Shown: in pieces, positions 17,977-27,050 of the stretch
Numbering within the stretch: the stretch's first letter is position 1
How the letters are laid out: each line of letters begins with the position of its first letter
Source of the DNA: Flavobacteriales bacterium
Lineage (GTDB): Bacteria; Bacteroidota; Bacteroidia; Flavobacteriales; Flavobacteriaceae
Length of the DNA: 35,632 nucleotides
Assembly (NCBI GenBank): GCA_011525195.1
Contig: WTIP01000150.1
Span: 1 to 35,632, forward strand
Direction: 5' to 3'
Translations under genes and position numbers: made by a program
Notes under the pieces: generated by a model
What the model saw: only the letters and a program-made list of their open reading frames with translations
The model's database searches: none
What the model was told of the DNA's origin: nothing

Positions 17977-18699
17977 ATGATCAAGTGGATTACAGCTTTT
18001 TTAGGCTATTCATTCTTCCGATTTCCGGGAGCCTTACTCGGCTTTTTTATCGGCGGTATTGTAGAACGGTTTTTTTATTCTTCAGGTTCTTGGAGCCAGC
18101 AACACGTTCAAACGAACCGACCTGCTGCTTTTCAGCTTAACCTTCTTGCCCTTGCCGCAACTGTTATAAAGGCTGACGGCGCAGTGAAGAAGCAAGAGCT
18201 ACAATTTGTAAGAAATTTTTTTATTACCAATTATGGTCCTCAAAATGCCAATTCAATTTTTGAGCGCTTTAATGCTGAGGTCAAAAAAGAAAAACAAAAT
18301 ATTCCTGAATTAACACGAATATTTAACCAAAGGACCCTCTATGAAACCCGTCTTCAGATATTGCATTTTCTATTTGGGGTGGCGAATGCGGATGGTTCGA
18401 TTTCCCAGCCCGAGCTCAGCAAGGTGGAACAGATTGCAGCAGCACTTGGAATAAGACCGCATGATTTGGAAAGCATAAAAGCCATGTTTATCAAGGCCAC
18501 CGACAGTGCCTATAAAATTCTAGACATACCCCAAACAGCAACTAATGAGGAGGTAAAAAAGGCCTATCGTGCTATGGCTAAAAAATACCATCCTGATAAA
18601 TTACAATCAAAAGACCCCGCATTGGTTAAAGGTGCGCAGGAGAAATTTCAAAAAGTTCAAGAGGCCTATGAGGCCATTCAAAAAGAACGAGGTATCTGA
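17977..18699 (+). CDS. DjlA-like co-chaperone: membrane anchor, TerB domain and C-terminal J domain
   Basis: The 240-aa protein begins with a glycine-containing hydrophobic segment (YSFFRFPGALLGFFIGGIVE, about 11-30) that probably anchors it in the inner membrane. A TerB-like helical domain (about 50-170) follows, with two acidic motifs, IKADGAVKKQE and ANADGSISQPE. The C-terminus is a J domain (about 177-240) with HPD at residues 205-207 in AKKYHPDKL. J domains stimulate DnaK ATPase, so this should recruit DnaK to the membrane, as E. coli DjlA does. Its TGA shares one base with the next ATG (TGATG), suggesting coupling. Confidence 0.9.
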   Translation: MIKWITAFLGYSFFRFPGALLGFFIGGIVERFFYSSGSWSQQHVQTNRPAAFQLNLLALAATVIKADGAVKKQELQFVRNFFITNYGPQNANSIFERFNAEVKKEKQNIPELTRIFNQRTLYETRLQILHFLFGVANADGSISQPELSKVEQIAAALGIRPHDLESIKAMFIKATDSAYKILDIPQTATNEEVKKAYRAMAKKYHPDKLQSKDPALVKGAQEKFQKVQEAYEAIQKERGI

Positions 18700-19274
18700 T
18701 GGACACTATAGGTTTTTATATAGATTTAGGGTTTTGGCATGTATTGGATTTGGCAGGCCTTGATCACCTCTATTTTATTACTGCACTTGCCTTGCCCTTT
18801 GGCTTTAAGGAGAGTAAGAAATTAATCTGGTGGGTGACACTTTTCACTTTAGGACATACCCTATCTTTAATTGGAAATTTTTATGTGGGGATAATGTTTT
18901 CCGCTTATTGGATAGAATTATTAATTCCTATAACAATTGCTATAAGTACGCTTTCTTTACTTTTTCAAAACAAAACCATTCGCTTTTATGCCCATGATTA
19001 TTTCTTTTCCGTATTAACTGTTTTATTTGGAATTATCCATGGTTTAGGCTTTGGTCGTTATTTTAATATGCTTATTCCAGATGATGCCGTAGGACTTTCA
19101 CTTTTTTCTTTTGCTTTAGGGGTTGAGCTGGCACAACTTGTTATTGTTTTAGCTGTACTCTTATTAAATTGGGGGGTAGTTCGGGTTTTAAAAAAATCTC
19201 GAAAAAAATGGGAATTTTTGATGGGAGCCATCCTACTTTCTCTAGCTTTAGTAATGATATTTGAAAGGATTTAA
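18699..19274 (+). CDS. HupE/UreJ-like integral membrane protein
   Basis: A 191-aa protein with about six membrane helices. Motifs GLDHLYFI, FTLGHTLSL, GIIHGLGFGRYF and GVELAQLVIVL match the HupE/UreJ_2 family, whose histidines are thought to handle metal ions; classical members supply nickel to hydrogenase or urease. No nickel enzyme is encoded nearby, so another role is likely. It is coupled to the DjlA-like gene by a one-base overlap and followed after 36 bases by the dCMP deaminase gene. Confidence 0.78.
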   Translation: MDTIGFYIDLGFWHVLDLAGLDHLYFITALALPFGFKESKKLIWWVTLFTLGHTLSLIGNFYVGIMFSAYWIELLIPITIAISTLSLLFQNKTIRFYAHDYFFSVLTVLFGIIHGLGFGRYFNMLIPDDAVGLSLFSFALGVELAQLVIVLAVLLLNWGVVRVLKKSRKKWEFLMGAILLSLALVMIFERI

Positions 19275-19276
19275 AA

Positions 19277-19305
19277 TTGGAGTAAGGTCTAAAATATTAT
19301 CTTCG
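19277..19305 (+). promoter_or_regulatory. Candidate promoter for the dCMP deaminase gene with near-leaderless spacing
   Basis: TTG at 19277-19279 and TATCTTCG at 19298-19305 (one mismatch to TAnnTTTG), 18 bases apart. The ATG follows only 5 bases later, so an mRNA from this promoter would be leaderless or nearly so. Confidence 0.4.
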
Positions 19306-19310
19306 TCACT

Positions 19311-19748
19311 ATGCAAACTGAGAAACAGTTAAAATATGATACTGCCTATCTAAAAATGGCTCAGACTTGGGGACAATTGTCTTACTGTGAGCGAAAAAAA
19401 GTAGGGGCACTTATCGTAAAAGACCGTATGATAATTTCGGATGGCTATAATGGAACTCCCTCTGGCTTTGAAAATATTTGTGAAGATGAGGCGCATTATA
19501 CCAAGTGGTATGTATTACACGCCGAAGCCAACGCCATTTTAAAGGTTGCGGCCTCTACTCAATCCTGTAGAGGGGCAACCTTATATATCACACTATCCCC
19601 TTGTCAAGAATGTAGTAAATTGATTCACCAATCTGGCATTATTCGTGTTGTTTATTCAAAAGCGTATAAAGACATTAGTGGATTAGAATTTTTAGAAAAG
19701 GCAGGGGTAGAATTGAAATGTGTACCCTTAGAGGAAAAAAATCAATGA
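19311..19748 (+). CDS. dCMP deaminase family protein
   Basis: A zinc deaminase of 145 aa, expected to convert dCMP to dUMP for thymidylate synthesis. The zinc and proton-shuttle residues are visible: H70 and E72 in LHAEANAIL, and C98 and C101 in LSPCQECSKL. The N-terminal block GTPSGFENICEDE is typical of the ComEB/dCMP group. The stop overlaps the S41 protease start by 4 nt (ATGA). A generic cytidine deaminase-fold role is the main alternative. Confidence 0.92.
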   Translation: MQTEKQLKYDTAYLKMAQTWGQLSYCERKKVGALIVKDRMIISDGYNGTPSGFENICEDEAHYTKWYVLHAEANAILKVAASTQSCRGATLYITLSPCQECSKLIHQSGIIRVVYSKAYKDISGLEFLEKAGVELKCVPLEEKNQ

Positions 19749-21328
19749 AACGAAATACCCTTTATCTATTTTTAATAGTCTTGCTCTCCTCAGCAATTGG
19801 TTTTCTTGTGGGATCTCAATACTTGCAGCCTGAAGCAAAGCTGAATTTTACCCACCCTAGTATTCAAAAATTAAACCGATTAATTACCTATTTGACAGAA
19901 GATTATGTAGATAAAATAAATACGGATAGTCTTGTTCGTGTAGTTATTGAAGACATAGTGGGAGCCTTAGACCCCCATTCTGTATATATACCCGCCCAGC
20001 AACGTCAAGCACTTTCAGAAAGTATGCGTGGAAATTTTGAGGGAATAGGCGTGCAGTTTTTTAAATTAAAAGACACAATTGCTGTTGTACGCGTTTTAGA
20101 GGGAGGACCCAGTAAAAAAGCGGGATTGCAGTCTGGGGATCGCATACTGCTGGCAGACCAAGACACCCTTTTTGGAAAAGAAAAAACCAACCAGGAAATC
20201 ATCAGTAGGCTAAAAGGACCCTCAGGGACTCCTGTTCAGCTCACTGTATACAGAAAAGCAGAAGATTCTCTCTATACATTCAATATCGCACGTGGACCTG
20301 TTCCACTCCCCAGTGTCTCTTCAGCCTATATGTTGAAAGAAGGCATTGGATATTTAAAGATCAATCGGTTTTCACAAACCACCTATTCGGAATTTGAAAA
20401 AAGTTTAAAGAAACTTGTTGATCAAGAATTAGAAGATCTGATTTTAGATTTAAGAGGGAATCCAGGAGGCTATTTATTACCCGCCAAACAAATCTTAGAC
20501 GACTTTTTAACAGCAGGCAAACCCATTGTGATTGTAGAGGGTAATAATGGAAAACGGGAACGAACGATAGCCTCATCTAATGGACTTTTTGAGCAGGGAG
20601 GCTTATGTGTGCTTGTAGATGAAGATTCTGCGTCAGCCAGTGAAGTGATTGCAGGCGCGATTCAAGACAATGACCGCGGATGGATTATTGGGCGTCGCAC
20701 TTTTGGTAAAGGCCTTGTTCAACAACAAATGCCTTTAGGTGAAGGAGACCAAATACGATTGACAACGGCTCGCTACTTTACACCAACGGGAAGGTCCATA
20801 CAACGGCCTTATGACTCTACAAGTAGAGAGGACTATTATGCTGAGGTACGTGCGCGCTATGAATCAGGTGAAATGGTTGACCCTGAAAAAATACCTACTA
20901 ATGACAGCCTTGCCTTTACAACTCCCATGGGAAGAAAAGTGTATGGTGGCGGAGGGATTACTCCTGATTTCTATATTTCAAATGAATCCACTCCAGAAGA
21001 AATGTGGAATCAATACCTAATGTATTCAAATGAAGTCGATCGTTTTGTATTTTTAGAATTAGACAAAAACCCCAATCAATATACTTTTAATAGTGCAGCT
21101 CAATTATACAATGAAGAGTTACCCTATAAAGAAACATTTATAACTGCGTTTAAAAAATATTTTAAAGAAAGAAATATTCCTTACCAAGTTAAGAATGAGG
21201 AGGACTTAGTAAATCCAATTAAAGCCTTTATTGCCATTCAACGATTTGATGAGAATTTGTATACTCGAATTGTCAATGAGGGGGATCCTTTTATTCAAAA
21301 GGCGCTAAGTCAGATAAATTCTGACTGA
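19745..21328 (+). CDS. C-terminal processing peptidase (S41 family, CtpA-like)
   Basis: A periplasmic serine protease of 527 aa that trims C-termini of exported proteins. I start it at the ATG at 19745, which overlaps the deaminase stop and gives MKRNTLYLFLIVLLSS, a signal anchor; the longer frame from 19718 only adds residues before the signal. A PDZ domain spans about 88-170 (GIGVQFFKLKD, KKAGLQSGDRI). The catalytic set fits E. coli Prc: S297 in DSASASEVIAG, D308, and K322 in TFGKGLVQ. The last 100 or so residues form an extra helical tail common in Bacteroidota homologues. Confidence 0.94.
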   Translation: MKRNTLYLFLIVLLSSAIGFLVGSQYLQPEAKLNFTHPSIQKLNRLITYLTEDYVDKINTDSLVRVVIEDIVGALDPHSVYIPAQQRQALSESMRGNFEGIGVQFFKLKDTIAVVRVLEGGPSKKAGLQSGDRILLADQDTLFGKEKTNQEIISRLKGPSGTPVQLTVYRKAEDSLYTFNIARGPVPLPSVSSAYMLKEGIGYLKINRFSQTTYSEFEKSLKKLVDQELEDLILDLRGNPGGYLLPAKQILDDFLTAGKPIVIVEGNNGKRERTIASSNGLFEQGGLCVLVDEDSASASEVIAGAIQDNDRGWIIGRRTFGKGLVQQQMPLGEGDQIRLTTARYFTPTGRSIQRPYDSTSREDYYAEVRARYESGEMVDPEKIPTNDSLAFTTPMGRKVYGGGGITPDFYISNESTPEEMWNQYLMYSNEVDRFVFLELDKNPNQYTFNSAAQLYNEELPYKETFITAFKKYFKERNIPYQVKNEEDLVNPIKAFIAIQRFDENLYTRIVNEGDPFIQKALSQINSD

Positions 21329-21330
21329 CT

Positions 21331-21528
21331 TTATTCTTTAAGTTTTTGGACAACTTTTTTAGACAGTCTTAAGAGTATGAGCAATAAAAAAGCACTGGCT
21401 GAAGCCATTGCGCCAATGACTGCAATGCTGCTTTTCCCTTCTAATGGAGCCGACCAGTCTACTTGTGTAAGATTAAAAATACACATCCCCAAGGCGAGAA
21501 TCATTAAAAGTGGCAGCGCGATTTTCAT
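21331..21528 (-). CDS. Small two-helix membrane protein of unknown function
   Basis: The 65-aa product has two hydrophobic segments (about residues 3-20 and 36-54) joined by a short polar loop (WSAPLEGKS) and ends in a basic tail (RLSKKVVQKLKE), so both ends probably face the cytoplasm. It lies 17 bases after marC on the same strand and ends 2 bases from the S41 protease stop. I recognise no family. Its neat fit between genes and clear membrane pattern support it as a real gene. Confidence 0.65.
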   Translation of the reverse strand: MKIALPLLMILALGMCIFNLTQVDWSAPLEGKSSIAVIGAMASASAFLLLILLRLSKKVVQKLKE

Positions 21529-21545
21529 ATCTCAAAAATACAGAA

Positions 21546-22115
21546 TTATATCAGTTGACCGATATTAGAAGTAAACAGTTTGACTGCGATGGCTAATAAA
21601 ATGATGCCAAAAACTTTTCTAATAATACTGATGCCTGAGGGTCCTAAAATTCGAGAAAGATATTTGGAGGATTTAAGCACGATATAGACAAAAAGAATAT
21701 TAACCAGTATAGCCAAGATAATATTGAGTACATGATACTCTGCTCGAAGTGAAAGTAAGGAAGTCATACTCCCAGCTCCAGCAATTAGAGGAAAAGCTAA
21801 GGGCACAATAGAGGCTGTTTCTGAGATGTCATCTTTATAAAGGGTAATGCCTAAAATCATCTCAAGTGCCATAAATAAAATCACAAAAGAGCCGGCTACT
21901 GCAAATGAATTCACATCGATACCGATTAGATTGAGTATTTCTTCACCCACAAAGAGAAAGCTAATCATAATGACGGTAGCCACAACAGCTGCTTTCTCAG
22001 ATTGAATATGTCCCACTTTTTCTCTTAAGCTAATAATAATGGGAATACTGCCAAGAATATCAATCACAGCAAATAGGATTAAACTCGCGGTCATCCATTC
22101 TTTAAAATCAAACAT
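21546..22115 (-). CDS. MarC-family integral membrane protein
   Basis: A 189-aa protein with six predicted membrane helices and the MarC pattern FAVIDILGSIPIIISL near the start, and FPLIAGAGSMTSLLSL in the middle. The start is ATG at 22115 (MFDFKEWMTASLILF): a frame running to 22199 would overlap the divergent gene and would contain a perfect -7 promoter. The family was once linked to multiple antibiotic resistance, but its function is unknown. Confidence 0.9.
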   Translation of the reverse strand: MFDFKEWMTASLILFAVIDILGSIPIIISLREKVGHIQSEKAAVVATVIMISFLFVGEEILNLIGIDVNSFAVAGSFVILFMALEMILGITLYKDDISETASIVPLAFPLIAGAGSMTSLLSLRAEYHVLNIILAILVNILFVYIVLKSSKYLSRILGPSGISIIRKVFGIILLAIAVKLFTSNIGQLI

Positions 22116-22129
22116 TTTCACTTTTTTTG

Positions 22130-22137
22130 CAAATGTA
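22130..22137 (-). promoter_or_regulatory. -7 promoter element for marC-like gene
   Basis: Minus-strand TACATTTG, a full TAnnTTTG match, 14 bases before the ATG at 22115, with a TTTC 17 bases further upstream. It decides against the longer marC frame. Confidence 0.5.
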
Positions 22138-22189
22138 ATTTCATTCTCATTAAGGAAAGTGAATTTATCCGTAATTTTATAAAAAAACG

Positions 22190-22759
22190 ATGCTATCAAT
22201 TGAAAACATCCTCATTTCTGATGAATTACTTACAGAAAACTTTGTCTGTAATCTTTCCCAATGTAAAGGAGTGTGTTGTGTCGCTGGAGAGGCTGGAGCA
22301 CCCCTAGAAGCAGATGAAACGACTTTCCTCGAAAAAAATTACACAAAAATCAAACCTTTTTTAAACCCAAAAGGGCAGGGTGCAATAGCCCAACAGGGTA
22401 CTTATATCAAAGCGGCTGATGGCGATTTTGAAACCCCCCTTGTAGAGGGTGCAGAATGCGCATATACAGTCTTTTCTGACTCTGGAATTGCCTCTTGCGG
22501 TATCGAAAACGCCTTTAAGGCGGGTGCGATAAATTTTCAAAAACCCATTTCCTGCCACCTCTATCCAGTTCGGATACAGGCCTATGAAAATATGGTTGCT
22601 GTAAATTATCACAACTGGACGATTTGTTCTGACGCCTGCAGCTTAGGGAATGCCTTAAAAATTCCAGTTTATCAATTTGTTAAAACGGCACTTATTCGAA
22701 AATTTGGAGCCGATTGGTATAAGGCATTGGAAACTTATGCTGAAAAGAAGACAGAGTGA
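22190..22759 (+). CDS. DUF3109 cysteine-rich protein
   Basis: The 189-aa protein has nine cysteines (20, 25, 29, 30, 90, 103, 122, 146 and 150) in an arrangement such as FVCNLSQCKGVCCVAGEAGAP, SCHLYPVRI and TICSDACSLG. This matches the DUF3109 family, related to cysteine-cluster proteins that may bind zinc or an Fe-S cluster. No reaction is known. It stands alone, divergent from marC and followed by a 225-base gap before nrdB. Confidence 0.85.
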   Translation: MLSIENILISDELLTENFVCNLSQCKGVCCVAGEAGAPLEADETTFLEKNYTKIKPFLNPKGQGAIAQQGTYIKAADGDFETPLVEGAECAYTVFSDSGIASCGIENAFKAGAINFQKPISCHLYPVRIQAYENMVAVNYHNWTICSDACSLGNALKIPVYQFVKTALIRKFGADWYKALETYAEKKTE

Positions 22760-22928
22760 AAGACTAGTGTTTGTAGGGGCTTAACCGACAACCTTTATAA
22801 TAATATACTGATAAACAGTTAGTTGTAAAAATTGAATTTTTTTAGTTTTCAGCTAAAATCTTGCCCTTTTGTTAAAAACTAAGCTCCATTGTGGAAAAGT
22901 TCATCTTTTAAATTCGCATTCAATTTCG

Positions 22929-22936
22929 AATCTTTG
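22929..22936 (+). promoter_or_regulatory. Weak candidate -7 element upstream of nrdB
   Basis: AATCTTTG (one mismatch to TAnnTTTG) lies 48 bases before the nrdB ATG, with only a TTTT at the -33 position. The rest of the 225-base gap (22760-22984) is AT-rich. I found no convincing NrdR-box pair or strong hairpin in it. Confidence 0.25.
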
Positions 22937-22984
22937 TAAGACCAACAATCAATCAATTTTAATCAAAAAAAATACAATTTAAAG

Positions 22985-23962
22985 ATGGCAGCTGTAGAAC
23001 CTATTCTCCAAGAAAATGAAAACCGATTTGTAATTTTTCCTATTCAACATCACGACATTTGGGAATGGTATAAAAAAATGGAGGCTAGCTTTTGGACTGC
23101 TGAAGAAATTGATCTGCACCAAGACCTTACGGATTGGAATACCAAATTAAATGATGATGAAAAATATTTCATCAAACACATCCTCGCTTTCTTTGCAGCT
23201 TCTGATGGGATTGTAAATGAAAATTTAGCAGAAAACTTTGTAAATGAAGTACAGTATTCTGAGGCAAAGTTTTTCTATGGTTTTCAGATTATGATGGAAA
23301 ATATTCATTCAGAAACCTATTCCCTATTGATTGATACTTATGTTAAAGACGAAGCTGAGAAAGATAGATTATTTAAAGCGATTGAAGTTTTTCCAGCTAT
23401 TAAAAAGAAGGCGGATTGGGCTTTGCGTTGGATTGAATCTGAATCTTTTGCAGAACGCCTAATTGCTTTTGCAGCAGTTGAGGGTATTTTCTTTTCTGGC
23501 GCATTCTGTTCTATTTTCTGGTTAAAGAAAAGAGGGCTTATGCCTGGGCTTACTTTTTCAAATGAATTGATTTCTAGAGACGAGGGCGTGCACTGTGACT
23601 TCGCAGTACATCTTCACAATAAACATTTAGTAAATAAAGTACCCCCCGCACGTATAAAAGAAATTCTTCTCGACGCATTAAATATCGAGCGTGAGTTCAT
23701 CACAGAATCCTTGCCCATTAGTCTAATCGGGATGAATGCTAAACTGATGACGCAGTATTTAGAATTCGTGACAGATCGTTTGCTCGTAGAACTCGGTTTA
23801 GAGAAGGAATTTAATGTGACCAACCCCTTTGATTTTATGGATATGATCTCGCTTCAAGGAAAAACAAATTTCTTTGAAAAGCGAGTAGGTGAATACCAAA
23901 AAGCAGGGGTTTTGTCTAAAGAAGACAGCGAGTCTAAAATTAGTTTTGATGCTGATTTCTAA
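22985..23962 (+). CDS. nrdB: Ribonucleotide reductase class Ia, small subunit
   Basis: Houses the diiron-tyrosyl radical that starts ribonucleotide reduction. The 325-aa protein keeps the full metal-ligand set, aligned by motif to eukaryotic R2: D74 ([10 protein letters not shown]), E105 and H108 with the radical tyrosine Y112 (ENIHSETY), E166 (FAAVEGIFF), and E200 and H203 ([10 protein letters not shown]). The C-terminus ends FDADF, as in eukaryotic-type R2 tails. It is followed by nrdA after 66 bases with no terminator between. Confidence 0.97.
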   Translation: MAAVEPILQENENRFVIFPIQHHDIWEWYKKMEASFWTAEEIDLHQDLTDWNTKLNDDEKYFIKHILAFFAASDGIVNENLAENFVNEVQYSEAKFFYGFQIMMENIHSETYSLLIDTYVKDEAEKDRLFKAIEVFPAIKKKADWALRWIESESFAERLIAFAAVEGIFFSGAFCSIFWLKKRGLMPGLTFSNELISRDEGVHCDFAVHLHNKHLVNKVPPARIKEILLDALNIEREFITESLPISLIGMNAKLMTQYLEFVTDRLLVELGLEKEFNVTNPFDFMDMISLQGKTNFFEKRVGEYQKAGVLSKEDSESKISFDADF

Positions 23963-24028
23963 TTGAAATCAAAACAGAATAACCAAAATCCATTAATTAG
24001 AGAAGTGAAAATTTAAAAAGTCAAAAGT

Positions 24029-26476
24029 ATGTTTGTAGTAAAAAGAGATGGTCGTAAAGAACCCATCATGTTCGATAAAATCACCGCACGAATCCGTAAA
24101 CTGAATTATGGACTAAACCCGCTTGTTGATCCAGTTAGGGTAGCCATGCGTGTGATAGAAGGACTGTATGATGGAGTCACTACCTCTGAGTTGGACAATC
24201 TCGCTGCTGAAATTGCCGCAACCATGACTACAACACACCCAGATTACGCAAAGTTGGCCGCAAGAATATCAGTATCTAATTTGCACAAGAATACCAAAAA
24301 GTCTTTTTCAGAGACCATGAAAGACCTTTATGAGTATGTAAACCCCAGAACAGGAAAAAAAGCACCTTTACTTTCCGACGAAGTTCATAAAGTCATTCAA
24401 AAACACGCCGATAAACTAGATTCCAGTATTATTTACAACCGTGACTTTGGCTATGACTTTTTTGGATTTAAGACCCTAGAGCGGTCTTATCTGCTCAAAC
24501 TCAATGGCAATATTGTAGAACGCCCACAGCATATGCTCATGCGGGTATCAGTCGGGATTCATCTGGATGATATCGAAGCGGTATTAGAAACCTATGAGTT
24601 GATGTCCAAACGGTATTTCACGCATGCTACGCCCACACTCTTCAATTCGGGAACTCCTAAGCCACAAATGTCTTCCTGTTTCCTTTTAACCATGAAAGAC
24701 GACAGTATAGATGGGATTTATGATACGCTTAAACAAACAGCCAAAATTTCACAGTCTGCAGGGGGTATTGGACTTTCAATTCACAATATTAGAGCGACAG
24801 GCTCCTATATTGCGGGAACAAATGGAACATCCAATGGCATTGTCCCCATGCTTCGTGTATTCAACGATACCGCACGTTATGTAGATCAAGGAGGAGGGAA
24901 GCGCAAAGGCTCTTTTGCAATTTATGTAGAACCCTGGCATGCCGATATTTTTGACTTCCTAGAATTAAAAAAGAACCATGGTAAAGAAGAAATGCGCGCA
25001 CGTGACTTGTTCTATGCCATGTGGACGCCAGACCTCTTTATGAAACGCGTTGAGGAAAATGGGGAATGGACGCTTATGTGCCCGAATGAGTGCCCCGATC
25101 TTTACAATGTACATGGGGAGGAATTCGATGCACTTTATACCCAATACGAAAAAGAAGGCAGAGGACGAAAAACAATCAAAGCCCGTGACCTTTGGGAGAA
25201 AATTTTAGAGTCTCAAATAGAAACAGGTACTCCTTATATGCTTTATAAAGATGCGGCCAATAGGAAGTCTAACCAGAAAAACCTGGGAACAATACGCTCT
25301 TCCAATTTATGTACTGAAATTTTAGAATACACTTCCCCAGATGAAGTGGCAGTTTGTAATTTGGCCTCTATTGCTTTACCGATGTTTATTAAAGACGGAG
25401 CTTTTGATCATCAAGCGCTCTTTGATGTGACGGTGAGGGTAACGAAAAACTTAAACCGTGTCATTGATCGGAACTTTTACCCCGTTAAAGAAGCTGAAAA
25501 CTCCAATTTTAGACACCGCCCTATTGGACTTGGTGTACAGGGATTAGCAGATGCTTTCATCTTGCTTAGACTCCCCTTCACTTCAGATGAAGCCAAGCAA
25601 TTAAATCAAGATATTTTTGAAACGCTTTATTATGCGGCAGTTACAGCTTCTGCTGAAGAAGCCAAAAAAGAAGGTCCTTATCAGAGCTATAAAGGATCTC
25701 CCATCTCAAAAGGAGAATTTCAACACAACCTCTGGGGCATCAAAGACGAAGAACTCAGCGGAAGATGGGATTGGGAAAAGCTACGAAAAACAGTAAAAAA
25801 GCAAGGCGTTCGAAATTCCTTACTCGTAGCGCCCATGCCTACAGCAAGTACTTCGCAAATACTTGGAAATAACGAATGTTTTGAACCCTATACTTCAAAT
25901 ATTTATACCCGAAGAGTACTTTCAGGAGAATTTATTGTTGTAAATAAACACCTGCTTGAAGATTTAGTAGAGCGTGATCTGTGGAATGAAGACATGAAGC
26001 AAGAGCTGATGCGTAATAATGGGTCCGTACAAAACATTGAGGCTATTCCGCAAGACTTGAAAGAACTTTACCGCACTGTTTGGGAAATGAGTATGAAAGA
26101 CATTATTGACATGTCCAGACAGCGGGGGTATTTTATTGATCAGTCACAATCTTTAAACCTCTTTATGGAAGGAGCTACAATGGCTAAACTCACCTCTATG
26201 CATTTTTACGGATGGAAATCGGGTCTTAAAACAGGAATGTACTACCTCAGAACAAAATCTGCAGTAGATGCCATTAAGTTTACATTAGACAATAAAGCAA
26301 AAACCGAAACCCCCCAAGTAGAAAATAAAGTAGAGGCGCAATCAGTAGCCGCAGCTGCTGCCGGTACTTCGCCTTCAACGGTACCCGTTGAGCCGCTCAG
26401 CCCACAAGAACTTAAGGAGATGTTAGCGCAGGCTAAAGGCAATGAAGACGACGACTGCCTGATGTGTGGCTCTTGA
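24029..26476 (+). CDS. nrdA: Ribonucleotide reductase class Ia, large subunit
   Basis: Catalyses reduction of NDPs to dNDPs together with NrdB. The 815-aa protein starts with an ATP-cone allosteric domain (about 1-90, [20 protein letters not shown]). The catalytic set is present: C217 (MSSCFLL), N426-L-C428-T-E430 (SSNLCTEIL), and C443 ([10 protein letters not shown]). An alanine/proline-rich linker (about 770-800) leads to the redox tail CLMCGS with C810 and C813, which is re-reduced by thioredoxin or glutaredoxin. A strong terminator follows 21 bases after the stop. Confidence 0.98.
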   Translation: MFVVKRDGRKEPIMFDKITARIRKLNYGLNPLVDPVRVAMRVIEGLYDGVTTSELDNLAAEIAATMTTTHPDYAKLAARISVSNLHKNTKKSFSETMKDLYEYVNPRTGKKAPLLSDEVHKVIQKHADKLDSSIIYNRDFGYDFFGFKTLERSYLLKLNGNIVERPQHMLMRVSVGIHLDDIEAVLETYELMSKRYFTHATPTLFNSGTPKPQMSSCFLLTMKDDSIDGIYDTLKQTAKISQSAGGIGLSIHNIRATGSYIAGTNGTSNGIVPMLRVFNDTARYVDQGGGKRKGSFAIYVEPWHADIFDFLELKKNHGKEEMRARDLFYAMWTPDLFMKRVEENGEWTLMCPNECPDLYNVHGEEFDALYTQYEKEGRGRKTIKARDLWEKILESQIETGTPYMLYKDAANRKSNQKNLGTIRSSNLCTEILEYTSPDEVAVCNLASIALPMFIKDGAFDHQALFDVTVRVTKNLNRVIDRNFYPVKEAENSNFRHRPIGLGVQGLADAFILLRLPFTSDEAKQLNQDIFETLYYAAVTASAEEAKKEGPYQSYKGSPISKGEFQHNLWGIKDEELSGRWDWEKLRKTVKKQGVRNSLLVAPMPTASTSQILGNNECFEPYTSNIYTRRVLSGEFIVVNKHLLEDLVERDLWNEDMKQELMRNNGSVQNIEAIPQDLKELYRTVWEMSMKDIIDMSRQRGYFIDQSQSLNLFMEGATMAKLTSMHFYGWKSGLKTGMYYLRTKSAVDAIKFTLDNKAKTETPQVENKVEAQSVAAAAAGTSPSTVPVEPLSPQELKEMLAQAKGNEDDDCLMCGS

Positions 26477-26497
26477 CCTTTTCCACTTATACTCACT

Positions 26498-26526
26498 AAA
26501 AAAAGTCCCTTTTAGGGACTTTTTTT
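26498..26526 (+). terminator. Rho-independent terminator after nrdA
   Basis: A perfect 13-bp stem (seven A then GTCCCT, mirrored by AGGGAC then seven T) around a TTT loop. The T-run gives the U-tract for the plus strand, and the leading A-run would serve the minus strand too. It closes the nrdBA operon. Confidence 0.88.
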
Positions 26527-26613
26527 ATCATTTTAAGTGACTGAAAATAAGCGTTTTAGCTCTCAATGTTAAGAAAATGTTATTTAAATGTTATGTAAAT
26601 ATCTTTTTATTGT

Positions 26614-26621
26614 TAACTTTG
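26614..26621 (+). promoter_or_regulatory. -7 promoter element for the MORN-like gene
   Basis: TAACTTTG, a full TAnnTTTG match, 23 bases before the ATG at 26645. It lies inside the longer open frame from 26588, which supports the later start. No clear -33 TTG. Confidence 0.5.
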
Positions 26622-26644
26622 TGTCAACACTAAAACAAAAACTC

Positions 26645-27022
26645 ATGAAAACTAAAGCATACTCCACTCTTTTCTTCTCCTTATTTTGTTTTATATCGAT
26701 TACATTAACTGCACAAGAAAATAAGGTCAAAAAAACATATCTACAGGAGGGAGACCAGATTCGTTATATTGAGTTTTATCAAAATGGGCAGATTGCTCAA
26801 ACAGGTTACTTTTTAAATGGGAAAAATCATGGTTTATGGACAAGCTATAATCCCGATGGTACTAAAAAAGCAGAAGGGAATTTTAAAAATGGCAAAAAAG
26901 TGGATGCTTGGTTTTTTTGGAATGATGCTGTATTAATTGAAGTAACCTTTAAAAACAATTCCGTTCTTAAAGCGATTCAGTGGGATAAATCAGAAGTACT
27001 CGCCTCAAAAGAATTAAAATAG
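26645..27022 (+). CDS. Secreted MORN-repeat-like small protein
   Basis: The 125-aa product has a signal peptide (KTKAYSTLFFSLFCFISITL then TAQ) and two to three MORN-variant repeats (FYQNGQIAQTGYFLNGKNHG, then YNPDGTKKAEGNFKNGKKVD), each a short beta-hairpin. The start is chosen at 26645 because the extra N-terminal residues from 26588 would precede the signal peptide and span a promoter element. Similar YwqK-like proteins are common in Bacteroidota with no known biochemical role. It sits alone between the nrdA terminator and the converging phosphate transporter. Confidence 0.8.
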   Translation: MKTKAYSTLFFSLFCFISITLTAQENKVKKTYLQEGDQIRYIEFYQNGQIAQTGYFLNGKNHGLWTSYNPDGTKKAEGNFKNGKKVDAWFFWNDAVLIEVTFKNNSVLKAIQWDKSEVLASKELK

Positions 27023-27050
27023 ACTTTAAATATAGTAGTTTTAATAGGGC

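Noticed and set aside
19718-19744. Longer S41 protease frame from ATG 19718
   Set aside because: It adds a polar stretch before the signal anchor; ATG 19745 overlaps the deaminase stop as ATGA, as elsewhere in the window.
22116-22199. Longer marC reading frame starting at ATG 22199
   Set aside because: It would overlap the divergent DUF3109 gene start and span a perfect -7 element; ATG 22115 gives the family N-terminus.
22797-22850. Short hairpin-like sequences after the DUF3109 gene (ACTGATAAACAGT and an A5/T7 pair)
   Set aside because: The stems are only 4-7 bp, mostly A-T, and not followed by a clear U-tract; too weak for a terminator call.
26588-26644. Earlier start of the MORN-like protein
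   Set aside because: The extra residues precede the signal peptide and contain the -7 element TAACTTTG.
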